The notes under the pieces: generated by a model
What the model was told of the DNA's origin: nothing
Database searches by the model: none
Seen by the model: only the letters and a program-made list of their open reading frames with translations
Part shown: in pieces, positions 1 through 9,200 of the stretch
Layout of the letters: every line of letters starts with the position of its first letter
Numbering within the stretch: position 1 is the stretch's first letter
Position numbers and translations under genes: made by a program
NCBI GenBank assembly: GCA_031546985.1
Contig: JAVBJN010000012.1
Coordinates: forward strand, 1-24,620
DNA: 24,620 nt
Direction of reading: 5' to 3'
DNA from: JAVBJN01 sp031546985
GTDB taxonomy: Bacteria; Bacteroidota; Bacteroidia; Chitinophagales; Chitinophagaceae

Positions 1-576
1 AATGGCTATATCGTAACCAACTACCACGTGGTAGAAGGTTCCGACTCGGTATATGTAGAAAACAACAAGGGCCTGATCGAAAAGGCTACCGTTGTTACCT
101 ACAGCAAAGAAGCCGATCTGGCCATTCTCAAAATTTCGCGCAGGGATTTCCATTTTGGGAAAGGCGCTGTACCCATCCAGCTGAGCGAAGGCAAAGCAGC
201 TTTGGGGCAACAGGTGTTTACCATGGGCTATCCTAAAGACGAAATTGTGTACAACGAAGGCTACATCAGCTCCAAAAACGGGTTTAACAGCGATACGATG
301 GCTTACCAGCTGGAGCTGCCTGTAAACCCGGGCAACAGCGGCGCTCCTGTAATTGATAAAACCGGCCGTCTGGTGGGTATCATTGCAGGCAAGCAAAGCA
401 CTTCCGAAGGCATTTCTTTTGCTATTAAATCGAAAGAGCTGCTGAAACTACTGAACAAACTGCCTAAAGACTTTAACAAAAAAGAACTGGCTAAAAACAG
501 CATTAGCGGCATGGGTAGAGAAGACCAGGTAAAAAAGATCGAAGAATACATACTGCTGGTTAAAGTGTATAATTAA
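1..576 (+). CDS. Trypsin-like S1C serine protease (DegP/HtrA-like), 5'-truncated
   Basis: The reading frame is open from the first base, so the start and the N-terminal part of the protein lie outside the window; an ATG at 28 is internal and falls after the catalytic His. The full triad is visible: His in the TNYHVV motif (bases 25-27), Asp in EADLAIL (115-117) and Ser in NPGNSGAPV (337-339). This is the classical HtrA/DegP order, so the protein is probably an extracytoplasmic or membrane-anchored endopeptidase. After the protease domain there is only a tail of about 50 residues, rich in Lys and Glu and ending in VKVYN. No PDZ domain follows, unlike canonical DegP, so regulation must come from the missing N-terminal part or another protein. 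The gene ends just before a strong terminator. Family assignment is firm; the physiological substrate is unknown. Confidence 0.88.
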   Translation, partial: NGYIVTNYHVVEGSDSVYVENNKGLIEKATVVTYSKEADLAILKISRRDFHFGKGAVPIQLSEGKAALGQQVFTMGYPKDEIVYNEGYISSKNGFNSDTMAYQLELPVNPGNSGAPVIDKTGRLVGIIAGKQSTSEGISFAIKSKELLKLLNKLPKDFNKKELAKNSISGMGREDQVKKIEEYILLVKVYN

Positions 577-595
577 TCCCGGACCTATATCAATT

Positions 596-630
596 AAAAA
601 TCCCCTTGCTTAACAACAAGGGGATTTTTT
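596..630. terminator. Bidirectional intrinsic terminator (protease / GNAT convergent junction)
   Basis: A perfect 13-bp stem (left arm 596-608, right arm 617-629) with an 8-nt loop, CCCC/GGGG in the middle and A/T tracts at both ends, so both strands end in a U-run. On the minus strand the stem starts directly after the acetyltransferase stop codon. Confidence 0.9.
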
Positions 631-1082
631 TATGTAAGGCTGATGCTGCAATTGATCCACTCGGGGTCAAAAGACGCTTCGTATTTTTTGTAAAACCTAA
701 TGGCGGGTTCGTTCCATTCCAAAACCTGCCATACCATGCCAGAAAATCCTTTTTCTTTTCCTTCTGCAACCAGCGCATCAAACAAGAGCTTGCCCGCGCC
801 CTTTCCTCTCCATGCTTCTGTAATCACAATATCCTCCAGGTACATGCGCTGCCCTTTCCAGGTAGAGTACCGGATGTAATACAATGCCATACCTATAATC
901 TTGCCCTCGGCCTCGGCCATATAAGCCCACCAAACGGGATTGGCACCAAAGCCGCTTTCGGTAAAATGCTCCAGGGTTACCGTTACTTCGTGCGGGGCCT
1001 TTTCAAACTCCGCCAATTCGCGGATCAGCTCCAGCATGGGTGCACAATCTGCTGCTACTGCTTTTCTAATATGAATACTCAT
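630..1082 (-). CDS. GNAT family N-acetyltransferase, spermidine/spermine N1-acetyltransferase (SSAT)-like
   Basis: A 150-residue single-domain GNAT protein, predicted to transfer acetyl from acetyl-CoA to an amine in the cytoplasm. It matches the SSAT/thialysine acetyltransferase subgroup along its whole length: IRKAVAADC at the N-terminus, the GFG...P segment near residue 45, YLEDIVITEAWRGKGAGKLL with the acetyl-CoA pyrophosphate loop at residues 92-97, and the conserved EWNEPAIRFYKK segment with the likely general-acid Tyr131. Members of this subgroup act on polyamines, diamines or thialysine; the substrate here cannot be read from sequence. It lies downstream of the M1 peptidase gene on the same strand but behind a hairpin, so it is probably a separate unit. 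No clear ribosome binding site is visible. Confidence 0.88.
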   Translation of the reverse strand: MSIHIRKAVAADCAPMLELIRELAEFEKAPHEVTVTLEHFTESGFGANPVWWAYMAEAEGKIIGMALYYIRYSTWKGQRMYLEDIVITEAWRGKGAGKLLFDALVAEGKEKGFSGMVWQVLEWNEPAIRFYKKYEASFDPEWINCSISLT

Positions 1083-1097
1083 AATTCACTACTTATT

Positions 1098-1137
1098 AAA
1101 ACCATTACGCTTGACAGATGCCCGGCAGGCGTAATGG
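1098..1137 (-). terminator. Probable terminator of the M1 peptidase gene
   Basis: Inverted repeat CCATTACGC (1102-1110) and GCGTAATGG (1129-1137), extendable by three inner pairs including one G-T wobble, with a 12-nt loop. Read on the minus strand it follows the peptidase stop codon by 11 nt and is followed by TTTTAATAA, a weak U-tract. Confidence 0.65.
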
Positions 1138-1148
1138 ATCATTGATTA

Positions 1149-4100
1149 TTAAAATGCTCTTCTTACCCCAATTACCCAGCGGAAGTCGACATAATCGCTC
1201 TGCCCGTTGGGTATACGGTTTACAAAGAAAGGCATATCAAACCTGATGGTTAATGGGCTGGCGGTTTCCACAAACGGGAAACGCTTAATGGTAAACGCTG
1301 CACCCAAACCTGCATCGGCACGCAGTTCGCTCCATTTGCCCGAAGGTGCAAGCGCGGTATAATCGGAAACCGAGGTCAGTTTATTCATTTCAATAGAAGC
1401 GGCATCGGCAAAAGCGTAGGCGTCTACCTTGAGCCAGCTGCGGGTAAACTTAGGTCTCCATCTAAAGAACTTGTCAAACTCGAGCTCTACGTTTACAGCA
1501 GCACCACTTCTGCCTTTGTAGGCAGTGTATAATAACCCATCGCGTTCTTCTGTAGTTGCGTAGCCTGCAAAACCACGCAGGTTAAGCCCACCACCATAAT
1601 GGAAATGGTTGAAACCATCCGGCGTGTAGCTACCCCACTCTTTCGGGAAAATGCCTTCGCTGCGGGTGTACTTGTTCTCCATCATTTCTTCCGGATTGCC
1701 GCCGCTGAGGTACACTGCCGACTCTGTAGGCAGGTTGGTACCAAAACCAGCCCGCACATACAAGCGGGTATTGAGTTCAAACTTGCCCAGCAAATGGTAA
1801 TTTACCCATTCGCCCTGCAGGTAGCTGTAGTCGTAAGAATATTGGTCGGAATTGGTAAAGGGTGCTCTACCAGTAATGTTAAACCGGCCTGTACCGCCAC
1901 CCATGTATTTATAATTATGCTGCCATAAAAACTGCAGGTAATTGTTGCGCGAGTTTTTATTGGTGTTCCACTCCATCGGGTTTATCAGGTAATCGGTCTG
2001 GTAATCGCCCAGCCGTCTCATAGATCCGAATTTAAACGAAAGCACATCATTTTGGGTGGCTTGCCACTCCAGCACTTTATTAATCTCTAATAACCCATCG
2101 AGCCAGCGGGCATCCAGTTGTATAAACAACCTGGGGTCAATAAACTTCAATGGCGTTTTATAGCTTACCGAGAAGTTGATGGGGCTGTACCGATCGTACC
2201 AGCCTTCGCTTTCGCGGCTCAGGTATTCGTAAGGCTGTCCCACATGCGTATTCCACCATACATTGGCACTAAACTGGTGCAGGTAGTTCATATAATTACC
2301 ATCCAGGTGAATGCCGGCTTTAATACCATCTACAGAGTTGTACCACACATCGGGTCTGTATTTGAGCTGGTAATGACGGGTATCGAGCGCGGTTTTCAAT
2401 CCCTTATCCAGCTGCATGTTTACCGCTTGTGGTGCAGAAGGCAATAAGCGGCCTTTTACATCATTCATAGGGTTTACATCGGCCAGGCGCTTGCTGGTAT
2501 CAATCTCTACCCGTTTAATGCCACCAGGAATGTTTACAACAGCGGTATGGGTTTTATACATTTTATCCCAGCCATACCATTTGGGCAGCACTGTTGCAGA
2601 GGTTGATTTTTTGAACCAGGTATTAGGAATGTAGAAATCGTGCTGGCCACCTTTTTTATCCGTTACGGTAAAATCAATGGGCATCTGCATTTGTCCTTTG
2701 CGTACAAATTTGATGGCAAAACTGTCTTTGGCTACTTTATGAATGCTGCGAATACCATAGTTGATGGTTTTGGAAGTCTCCAGCCATTGGTCAAAGAACC
2801 AGTTAAGATCTGCTTTGGTAAAATGAATAAACGAGTTCCTGAAATCTTCGGGATACGGATGGCAGATAGACCATTCGTTTACATAGTTTTTCATAGCCGC
2901 CGAGAACAGACTGTCGCCCAACACATATTGCAGGTTGTACAGCATGGTAGCGGTTTTGTAATACACGTGACCGTAACCGTTTTCGTGGTGTATAGCGCTG
3001 TTAAAATCGTTGGAGTGGGTATTAAGTTTAGGATCGGCACCTTTGGCTGCATCACGCATGTAACCGTAATACACGGCACGCTCACGAATCAGGTTGGGTT
3101 GGTAAAAACGTTTTTTGTACCAGCCGCCCGGCGTATCATCGGGCATATACTTGCCTTCGATTTTCTCGAGGCCGTAAGAAGTAAGGAACTGGGTAAAACC
3201 TTCGTCCATAAAAGCACGGTAGGTCTCGTTATTGCCCAGCATACCATAAAACCAGTTGTGCCCTATTTCGTGGGCCAGCAGGCTACGGTATCCCGGATCG
3301 CCGCCACCATCTAGGGTAATCATGGGGTATTCCATTCCGTCGTTGGCATCGGCCGCTACCATTTTGGGGTAAGCGTACATACCAAAGCCTTCGGAATAGG
3401 TTTTAATGATCTGCGCCACATAATCGGCAGCATTCTGCCATTTGGATGCATGTGGCTCCTGCACCACAGCTACGCAACGCACACCATTCCAGAAGGCTTC
3501 GCCTATGCGGTAATTGGGATCGGCGGTAAAGGCAAAATCATGCACATTTACTGCATGGTATTTCCATATTTTTCTTTCGTTTTTAACGTAGGGTGTAATT
3601 ACAGAAGGGGCTTCGTTCCAGGGTTTATTGGCAAAATTCTTAACATCGAGCTTTTCGCGCAGTTCTTTGGGCAATACCTCTTCGCGGTTGGTGAGCGTGC
3701 CGGTGGCTTCTACCACAAAGCTGCTGGCAAAGTTGAGTTCTACATCGAACGTGCCGTAATCGCCGTACAACTCTTTATTGAGGTGCTGGTCGGTTTCCCA
3801 GCCAAACTTACGGTCGTAAACGGCAATTCTCGGGTACCAATGCACGCCGTTGTAATGCCTGCTGCCAAAGGAATTGGCCAGTTGCATTCTGCGGCGGATA
3901 GTGCCCTGATCGAAATACGTTCTGAAATCCATGGAGATCAGCGCAGAATCGCCGGGCAGCATTGGTCTGGGCAGGTATACTTTTATAACGGTATTGTCTT
4001 CTTCTACATTTACACCTTGCCCGTTTACCTTCAGGTTGGTAATGGTAGTGCCCAACCCATCTTTAAGGTATTTGCCGAATTTGGTTTTCAGCTTATTGGC

Positions 4101-4421
4101 ATGGAACAATTCGTTGAGGTGCGAACCTTTGGTAAACGCCTGTTGGTACAGGTGAAAATAAACAAAGGTGAGTGTATCGGGTGAGTTGTTGTAGTAGGTA
4201 AGGTTTTCGTGCGCGTTAACGATATTGTCGTTTTCGTTGATATGCGCTTTAATCTGGTAGTGTACATCCTGCTGCCAGTAACCGGCAAAAGGTTGCTTGT
4301 TTTTCCAGTAATACGGGTTATCGGCGCTGCGGTATGGATACGCCGGAACATTCTCCTGCGCCGAAGCCACAGAGGCTGCACCGCTCATTAAGGCTATAAA
4401 AAAAAGGGCTTTTAAACGCAT
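1149..4421 (-). CDS. M1 family zinc metallopeptidase with beta-barrel-like C-terminal half
   Basis: A 1090-residue exported protein. Residues 1-21 form a signal peptide ending near ASA/QE. The M1 (gluzincin) domain covers roughly residues 45-570: a GMEYPM segment near 365 in place of the classical GAMEN motif, the zinc site HEIGH at 384-388 with the third ligand Glu407 exactly 18 residues after the second His, and the transition-state Tyr in YGHVYYKTATML near 487. From about residue 680 the sequence changes to alternating aromatic and polar strands with many Tyr, Trp, Asn and Gly turns, and the protein ends in Phe, as outer-membrane barrels often do. Most M1 enzymes lack such a half. I infer an outer-membrane-associated aminopeptidase-type enzyme; barrel topology is not proven. 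The start codon lies within a terminator-like hairpin (described separately). Confidence 0.88.
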   Translation of the reverse strand: MRLKALFFIALMSGAASVASAQENVPAYPYRSADNPYYWKNKQPFAGYWQQDVHYQIKAHINENDNIVNAHENLTYYNNSPDTLTFVYFHLYQQAFTKGSHLNELFHANKLKTKFGKYLKDGLGTTITNLKVNGQGVNVEEDNTVIKVYLPRPMLPGDSALISMDFRTYFDQGTIRRRMQLANSFGSRHYNGVHWYPRIAVYDRKFGWETDQHLNKELYGDYGTFDVELNFASSFVVEATGTLTNREEVLPKELREKLDVKNFANKPWNEAPSVITPYVKNERKIWKYHAVNVHDFAFTADPNYRIGEAFWNGVRCVAVVQEPHASKWQNAADYVAQIIKTYSEGFGMYAYPKMVAADANDGMEYPMITLDGGGDPGYRSLLAHEIGHNWFYGMLGNNETYRAFMDEGFTQFLTSYGLEKIEGKYMPDDTPGGWYKKRFYQPNLIRERAVYYGYMRDAAKGADPKLNTHSNDFNSAIHHENGYGHVYYKTATMLYNLQYVLGDSLFSAAMKNYVNEWSICHPYPEDFRNSFIHFTKADLNWFFDQWLETSKTINYGIRSIHKVAKDSFAIKFVRKGQMQMPIDFTVTDKKGGQHDFYIPNTWFKKSTSATVLPKWYGWDKMYKTHTAVVNIPGGIKRVEIDTSKRLADVNPMNDVKGRLLPSAPQAVNMQLDKGLKTALDTRHYQLKYRPDVWYNSVDGIKAGIHLDGNYMNYLHQFSANVWWNTHVGQPYEYLSRESEGWYDRYSPINFSVSYKTPLKFIDPRLFIQLDARWLDGLLEINKVLEWQATQNDVLSFKFGSMRRLGDYQTDYLINPMEWNTNKNSRNNYLQFLWQHNYKYMGGGTGRFNITGRAPFTNSDQYSYDYSYLQGEWVNYHLLGKFELNTRLYVRAGFGTNLPTESAVYLSGGNPEEMMENKYTRSEGIFPKEWGSYTPDGFNHFHYGGGLNLRGFAGYATTEERDGLLYTAYKGRSGAAVNVELEFDKFFRWRPKFTRSWLKVDAYAFADAASIEMNKLTSVSDYTALAPSGKWSELRADAGLGAAFTIKRFPFVETASPLTIRFDMPFFVNRIPNGQSDYVDFRWVIGVRRAF

Positions 4422-4442
4422 GCAAGGTTCATTTAAAAGCCC
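4398..4442 (-). promoter_or_regulatory. Terminator-like hairpin containing the M1 peptidase start codon
   Basis: On the minus strand a perfect 11-bp stem, GGGCTTTTAAA (4442-4432) and TTTAAAAGCCC (4416-4406), encloses a 15-nt loop holding the ATG (4421-4419) and is followed at once by T8 (4405-4398), which codes within the signal peptide. This has the form of an intrinsic terminator or attenuator. It sits 62 nt downstream of the DUF6438 stop codon, so it could end that transcript. Confidence 0.55.
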
Positions 4443-4449
4443 AAATTTA
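4442..4449 (-). promoter_or_regulatory. Candidate -7 promoter box for the M1 peptidase gene
   Basis: TAAATTTG on the minus strand matches the Bacteroidota -7 consensus TAnnTTTG and ends 20 nt before the ATG. No TTG element is present at the usual 17-23 bp upstream. Initiation about 4 nt downstream would begin inside the 5' arm of the start-codon hairpin. Confidence 0.45.
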
Positions 4450-4504
4450 ACTTTGATTTGTTATTGTAAGCCGTAAATCTGGGTAAACGGCTTAAGCCTT
4501 ATGT

Positions 4505-4984
4505 CTAATTCTGTTTTTCGGGCAAATCGGCCACTTTTTTCCAGCCACCGGTTTGGATCACCGAATCCATTTTGTTGCCTAATACTTTCATAAATTCCGG
4601 GCCAAAATGCGCATTCCGTATCTCCTTTACGGTTCCGTCTTTCTGCGTTATTTTAAAATTAAGCCCTGGTAAATCTGATATGATTACTTTATAAGTTTCG
4701 GCACAGGTATCTACCCTGAATTTGTAAAAACTATTGATCAGCTGCTCAGCCTCCTTTTTAGAAACAGTTTTGGTATAAATACCTATCATATCAAAATTGC
4801 GCTTACCCGTCAGGTCCATTTTACCCGATTTATCTATCGACACTTCATACTCCGGACAGCGACCAAAGCAAGCCGTACGGCGCATGTTCACCGCATTATA
4901 CTTCGATTGCGCGCAGCTCATCCACGTCATGCTCATAGCAGCTAAAAAAAGAGCAGATTGTCTTAAAATTGTATTTTTTAGCAT
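4505..4984 (-). CDS. DUF6438 domain-containing exported protein (possible lipoprotein)
   Basis: A 159-residue protein with an N-terminal signal of about 23 residues ending WMSC-AQ. Cys24 could be lipidated, but the residues before it are a weak lipobox. The rest matches the DUF6438 pattern: RRTACFGRCPEYEVSIDKSG near residues 36-54, with Cys39 and Cys43 in the CxxxC signature, followed by alternating beta strands (GKMDLTGKRNF, GIYTKTVSKKEAEQLINSFY) and a C-terminal region with conserved aromatic and hydrophobic positions. The biochemical role of the family is not known; the paired cysteines could form a disulfide or bind a metal, which is inference. The gene starts divergently from dprA with a 51-bp gap. 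Whether it is co-transcribed with the downstream M1 peptidase depends on the hairpin between them. Confidence 0.8.
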   Translation of the reverse strand: MLKNTILRQSALFLAAMSMTWMSCAQSKYNAVNMRRTACFGRCPEYEVSIDKSGKMDLTGKRNFDMIGIYTKTVSKKEAEQLINSFYKFRVDTCAETYKVIISDLPGLNFKITQKDGTVKEIRNAHFGPEFMKVLGNKMDSVIQTGGWKKVADLPEKQN

Positions 4985-5035
4985 AAAGAATCGTAATTTA
5001 GTTTGCTAAGTTAGCTGATCTAAACCAAACCAACT

Positions 5036-6136
5036 ATGAATACCTCCGACCTGCTTTACCAGCTGGCCATTGGCCGCGTGCCCCATATCGGGCACATCAC
5101 CACCCGGTTATTACTCGAACATTTTGGCACCGCCGAAGCCGTTTTTAAAGCCCGGTTAAAAGAGCTGCAATCCATAGAAGGCTTAGGCGAAGTTCGCGCC
5201 CGCGCCATCCGTAATTTTAAGGATTTTGCACGCAGCGAAAAAGAACTGGCCTTTATAACCCATAACAATATTAATGCCATTAGCATTAAAGATGCCGCAT
5301 ACCCGCATAAACTTAAGTTTTGCCCCGATGCGCCGGCACTTTTATTTTTTAAAGGCAAGCTCAACTTTAATAACCATAAATCTGTAGCTATTATAGGCAC
5401 CCGCAACAACAGCGAATATGGCATGCACTGCTGCCGGCAGCTGATAGAGGGCCTTGCTGCTTATGAGCCGGTTATTATTAGCGGCATGGCATACGGCATT
5501 GATATACTGGCGCATAAAACCGCCCTGCAAAATAACTTACCTACCGTGGGAGTAGTGGCTCATGGGCTCGATAACCTATACCCCGCCAGCCACAAGGGTA
5601 TAGCCACACAAGCCATGCAAAACGGAGGCTTGCTAAGCGAGTATTTTAGCGAAACCCCGCCCGATAAACAAAACTTTCCTACCCGAAACCGTATCGTAGC
5701 GGGCCTCTGCGATGTAACCGTGGTTATTGAAACAGGTATTAAAGGTGGCTCTATCATTACAGCAGAGCTCGCCAATGGCTATAACCGCGATGTAGCAGCT
5801 TTTCCCGGCCGCAGCTCAGACACCCGCTCTGCAGGCTGTAATTACCTGATACGCAAAAACAAAGCCGCGCTCATTACCTGCGCCGATGACCTTGCCGACC
5901 TGATGGGCTGGAACCTGACCGCTGTACCTAAAAAGGTGCAGAAGCAACTGTTTGTACAACTCAACTACAACGAACAGAAAATTTACGACCAATTGAGCGA
6001 AGGTGCAGCTGTGCATATAGATGAACTGGCTAACAAAGGCCAAATGAGCCACAGTACTGCTATAGCCGCCATGTTAAAAATGGAAATGCACGGCATGCTG
6101 GAGTGTATGCCCGGCAATATCTACAAACTGAGCTAG
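5036..6136 (+). CDS. dprA: DNA-processing protein DprA (Smf)
   Basis: A 366-residue cytoplasmic protein of the DprA/Smf family, which binds incoming single-stranded DNA and loads RecA during natural transformation. An N-terminal helix-hairpin-helix-like region (about 10-62, IGHITTRLLLEHFG and IEGLGEVRARAI) precedes the extended Rossmann domain (about 85-285), which carries the signature segments AIIGTRNNSEYG (118-129), ISGMAYGIDILAHKTAL (148-164), GVVAHGLDNLYPASH (172-186), FPTRNRIVAGL (214-224), ETGIKGGSI (232-240) and AFPGRSSDTRSAGCNYLI (255-272). The last 60 residues form the winged-helix domain found in many DprA proteins. Length and motif order are normal. The ATG chosen is the first in frame and starts 51 bp from the divergent DUF6438 gene. 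Whether this strain is naturally transformable cannot be judged here. Confidence 0.95.
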   Translation: MNTSDLLYQLAIGRVPHIGHITTRLLLEHFGTAEAVFKARLKELQSIEGLGEVRARAIRNFKDFARSEKELAFITHNNINAISIKDAAYPHKLKFCPDAPALLFFKGKLNFNNHKSVAIIGTRNNSEYGMHCCRQLIEGLAAYEPVIISGMAYGIDILAHKTALQNNLPTVGVVAHGLDNLYPASHKGIATQAMQNGGLLSEYFSETPPDKQNFPTRNRIVAGLCDVTVVIETGIKGGSIITAELANGYNRDVAAFPGRSSDTRSAGCNYLIRKNKAALITCADDLADLMGWNLTAVPKKVQKQLFVQLNYNEQKIYDQLSEGAAVHIDELANKGQMSHSTAIAAMLKMEMHGMLECMPGNIYKLS

Positions 6137-6164
6137 GCTTACTTACCAGGCACACCATAAAAAC

Positions 6165-6196
6165 AAAAGAGCGGGCATAAAGCCCGCTTCTTTTTT
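6165..6196. terminator. Bidirectional intrinsic terminator (dprA / nrdJ)
   Basis: GC-rich stem GCGGGC (6171-6176) and GCCCGC (6182-6187), extended by outer A/T pairs around one bulge, with a 5-nt loop. T6 follows on the plus strand and a T-rich run on the minus strand. It serves both convergent genes. Confidence 0.88.
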
Positions 6197-6227
6197 GGTA
6201 AAGCAAAATACTAAAAGCGTTTATCTC

Positions 6228-9200
6228 TTAACTGCAACCTGTAGTGGTACCACAGTTGGGACACATGTAACAAGTTCCGTTACGCATGGTAATGTTACCA
6301 CACTGGCGGCATGCCGGTGCATCCGAACTGGTACCCATCAGTTTTTTCTTTTCTTCTGCACTCATATTACTGTGCACGGGTACCGGTGTTACACTTTTGG
6401 CCGGAACTACCGGAGCCGCGGCTGTAATACGCACATGGCTCAACTCCTGCACATCGGTAGGCTCTTCCTGAGCTATGGCAGGCTTATCCAGCACATGCAC
6501 CAGATCATCGCGGTCGAGGTATTCGTAACCCAGCAACCTGAAAATATAATCTACCAGCGAAGTGGCCGATTTAATATTCGGATGCTCTACCATGCCGGCA
6601 GGTTCGAAGCGGGTAAAGATGAATTTATCTACAAACTCTTCCAATGGCACTCCATATTGCAAACCTACCGAAACCGCTATAGCAAAGCAGTTCATAAGGC
6701 TGCGCATGGTAGCGCCTTCTTTGGCCATATCAATAAAGATCTCTCCGAGTGTACCATCGCCATACTCTCCTGTGCGCAGGAATACCGGCTGGCCGCCTAC
6801 TTTTCCTTTGTAGGTAAACCCGTGGCGTTTTGCAGGCAACTGTTTGCGCTCTACAATGCGGCTCAACTGACGTTTTAACGTAGTATCGGGGCTTTCCTGC
6901 ACCCTGCGGTTTACTTCTTCCAGCAGTTCATCAATGGTTAAAGTACCCAGGTCAATGATGTTATTGCTGTTGATAGAAACCGGTTCTTCTTTCGTTTCTT
7001 TTTTATCGCTCTTATTGCTCAGCGGCTGGCTCAGTTTAGAACCATCGCGGTATAACGCACATGCTTTAATACCGAGTTTCCAGCTCATGAGGTAGCAATC
7101 CTTAATATCATCTATATTAGCCTCGTTGGGCAGGTTGATGGTTTTGGAAATAGCACCTGAGATGAATGGCTGGGTAGCGCCCATCATACGGATGTGGCCG
7201 CTGTGGTGAATAAAACGCTCGCCTTTTTTGCCACATTTATTGGCGCAATCAAATACAGACAGGTGCTCATCTTTCAGATACGGCGCTCCTTCGAGCATCA
7301 TGGTGCCGCAAACGTAATCGTTGGCCAGTTCAATTTCGTGATCGTTAAAGCCCAACTGGTGCAGCAGGCTAAAGTCGAACGCATAATATTGCTCTGGAGT
7401 GAAACCTAAACGTTGCAGGCATTCTTCTCCGAGGGTATATACATTGAATACAAAGCTGATGTCGAAAGCAGAAGACACAGCAGTATCGAGTTTCTTAAGC
7501 TCATCGGCAATAAAGCCTTTTTCGCTCAACGACTGGTGGTTGATGAAAGGTGCTCCTGCAAAACTACCGGAACCTTTGGCATATTTCACCATCGCTTCAA
7601 TCTCGTCACTGGCATATCCAAGTTTTTGCAACGCCAATGGAATAGACTGGTTAATGATCTTGAAATAACCACCACCACTCAATTTTTTAAACTTCACTAA
7701 AGCAAAGTCAGGTTCAACACCGGTAGTATCGCAATCCATTACCAGGCCAATGGTGCCTGTTGGGGCAATAACGGTGGCTTGTGCATTGCGGTAACCATAT
7801 TTTTCGCCCAGTTGCACTGCTTCGTCCCATGCTTTGGTAGCAGCTTTGAGCATATAATCGGGGCAATACCTGGCATTAATGCCTTGTGGAATAGTTTCCA
7901 GTCCTTCATACGCATCGGCAGCATCGTAAGCAGCTGCACGATGGTTGCGCATTACACGAAGCATGTGCTTTTTGTTTTCTTCATAGCGCGGAAACGCACC
8001 CAGGTGATGGGCCATTTCGGCAGAAGTTTTATAAGCCACACCGGTCATGATAGCGCTGATAGCGCCTGCCATAGCACGGGCTTCTTCACTATCGTAAGCC
8101 AGACCGTTTACCATAAGCAGCGAGCCCAGATTGGCAAAACCCAAACCGAGGGTACGGTAATCGTAGCTCAGCTGCGCTACTTCCTTACTGGGGAATTGCG
8201 CCATGAGTACAGATACTTCTAATACTACCGTCCACAAACGGGTGCAGTATTCAAAACCTTCTACATCAAAATGGCTGGTATCTTCATTATAAAAACGACG
8301 CAGGTTTACCGATGCCAGGTTGCAGGCGGTATTGTCCAGGAACATATATTCCGAACAAGGGTTGGAAGCGCGGATAGCGCCACCCTCTGGGCAGGTATGC
8401 CATTCGTTGATGGTGGTATCGTATTGTGTACCGGGATCGGCACAGCGCCAGGCTGCGTAAGAGATTTTATCCCACAGGTCTTTGGTAGGAATCTTTCTCA
8501 TCACCTTTCCATCCGAACGGGCTGTCATTTCCCAATCTTCGCCTTTCTCCAGTTTATTAAAGAAGCTGTTGGGAATACGAACCGAGTTATTAGAGTTTTG
8601 GCCAGATACGGTGCGATAGGCTTCGCCTTCGTAATCAGAAGCATAACCGGCAGCAATCAAGGCTGCTACTTTCTGCTCTTCTTCTACCTTCCAGTCAATG
8701 AATTTGATCACTTCGGGGTGGTCTAGATCGAGGCAAACCATTTTGGCTGCCCTGCGGGTAGTACCACCGCTTTTGATAGCACCAGCAGCACGGTCACCTA
8801 TTTTAAGGAAACTCATGAGTCCGCTGGAAGTACCGCCGCCGCTCAGTTTTTCGCCTTCGGCGCGAATGTTGGAATAGTTGGTACCAACGCCTGAGCCATA
8901 TTTAAAAATACGTGCTTCGCGCACCCACAGGTCCATAATACCGCCTTCGTTTACCAGGTCGTCTTCTACACCCAGAATAAAGCAGGCATGTGGCTGAGGG
9001 CGCTCGTAAGCGTTTTTCGATTTTTCTACTTCGCCGGTTATGGGATCTACATAATAGTGGCCCTGTGCGGTGCCGGTAATACCATAACTGCTGTGCAGCC
9101 CGGTATTGAACCACTGTGGTGAGTTGGGCACGCAGCTCTGGTTAAGGATAGAATACACCAGCTCGTCGTAAAACACATTGGCATCGGCCTCTGAAGCGAA

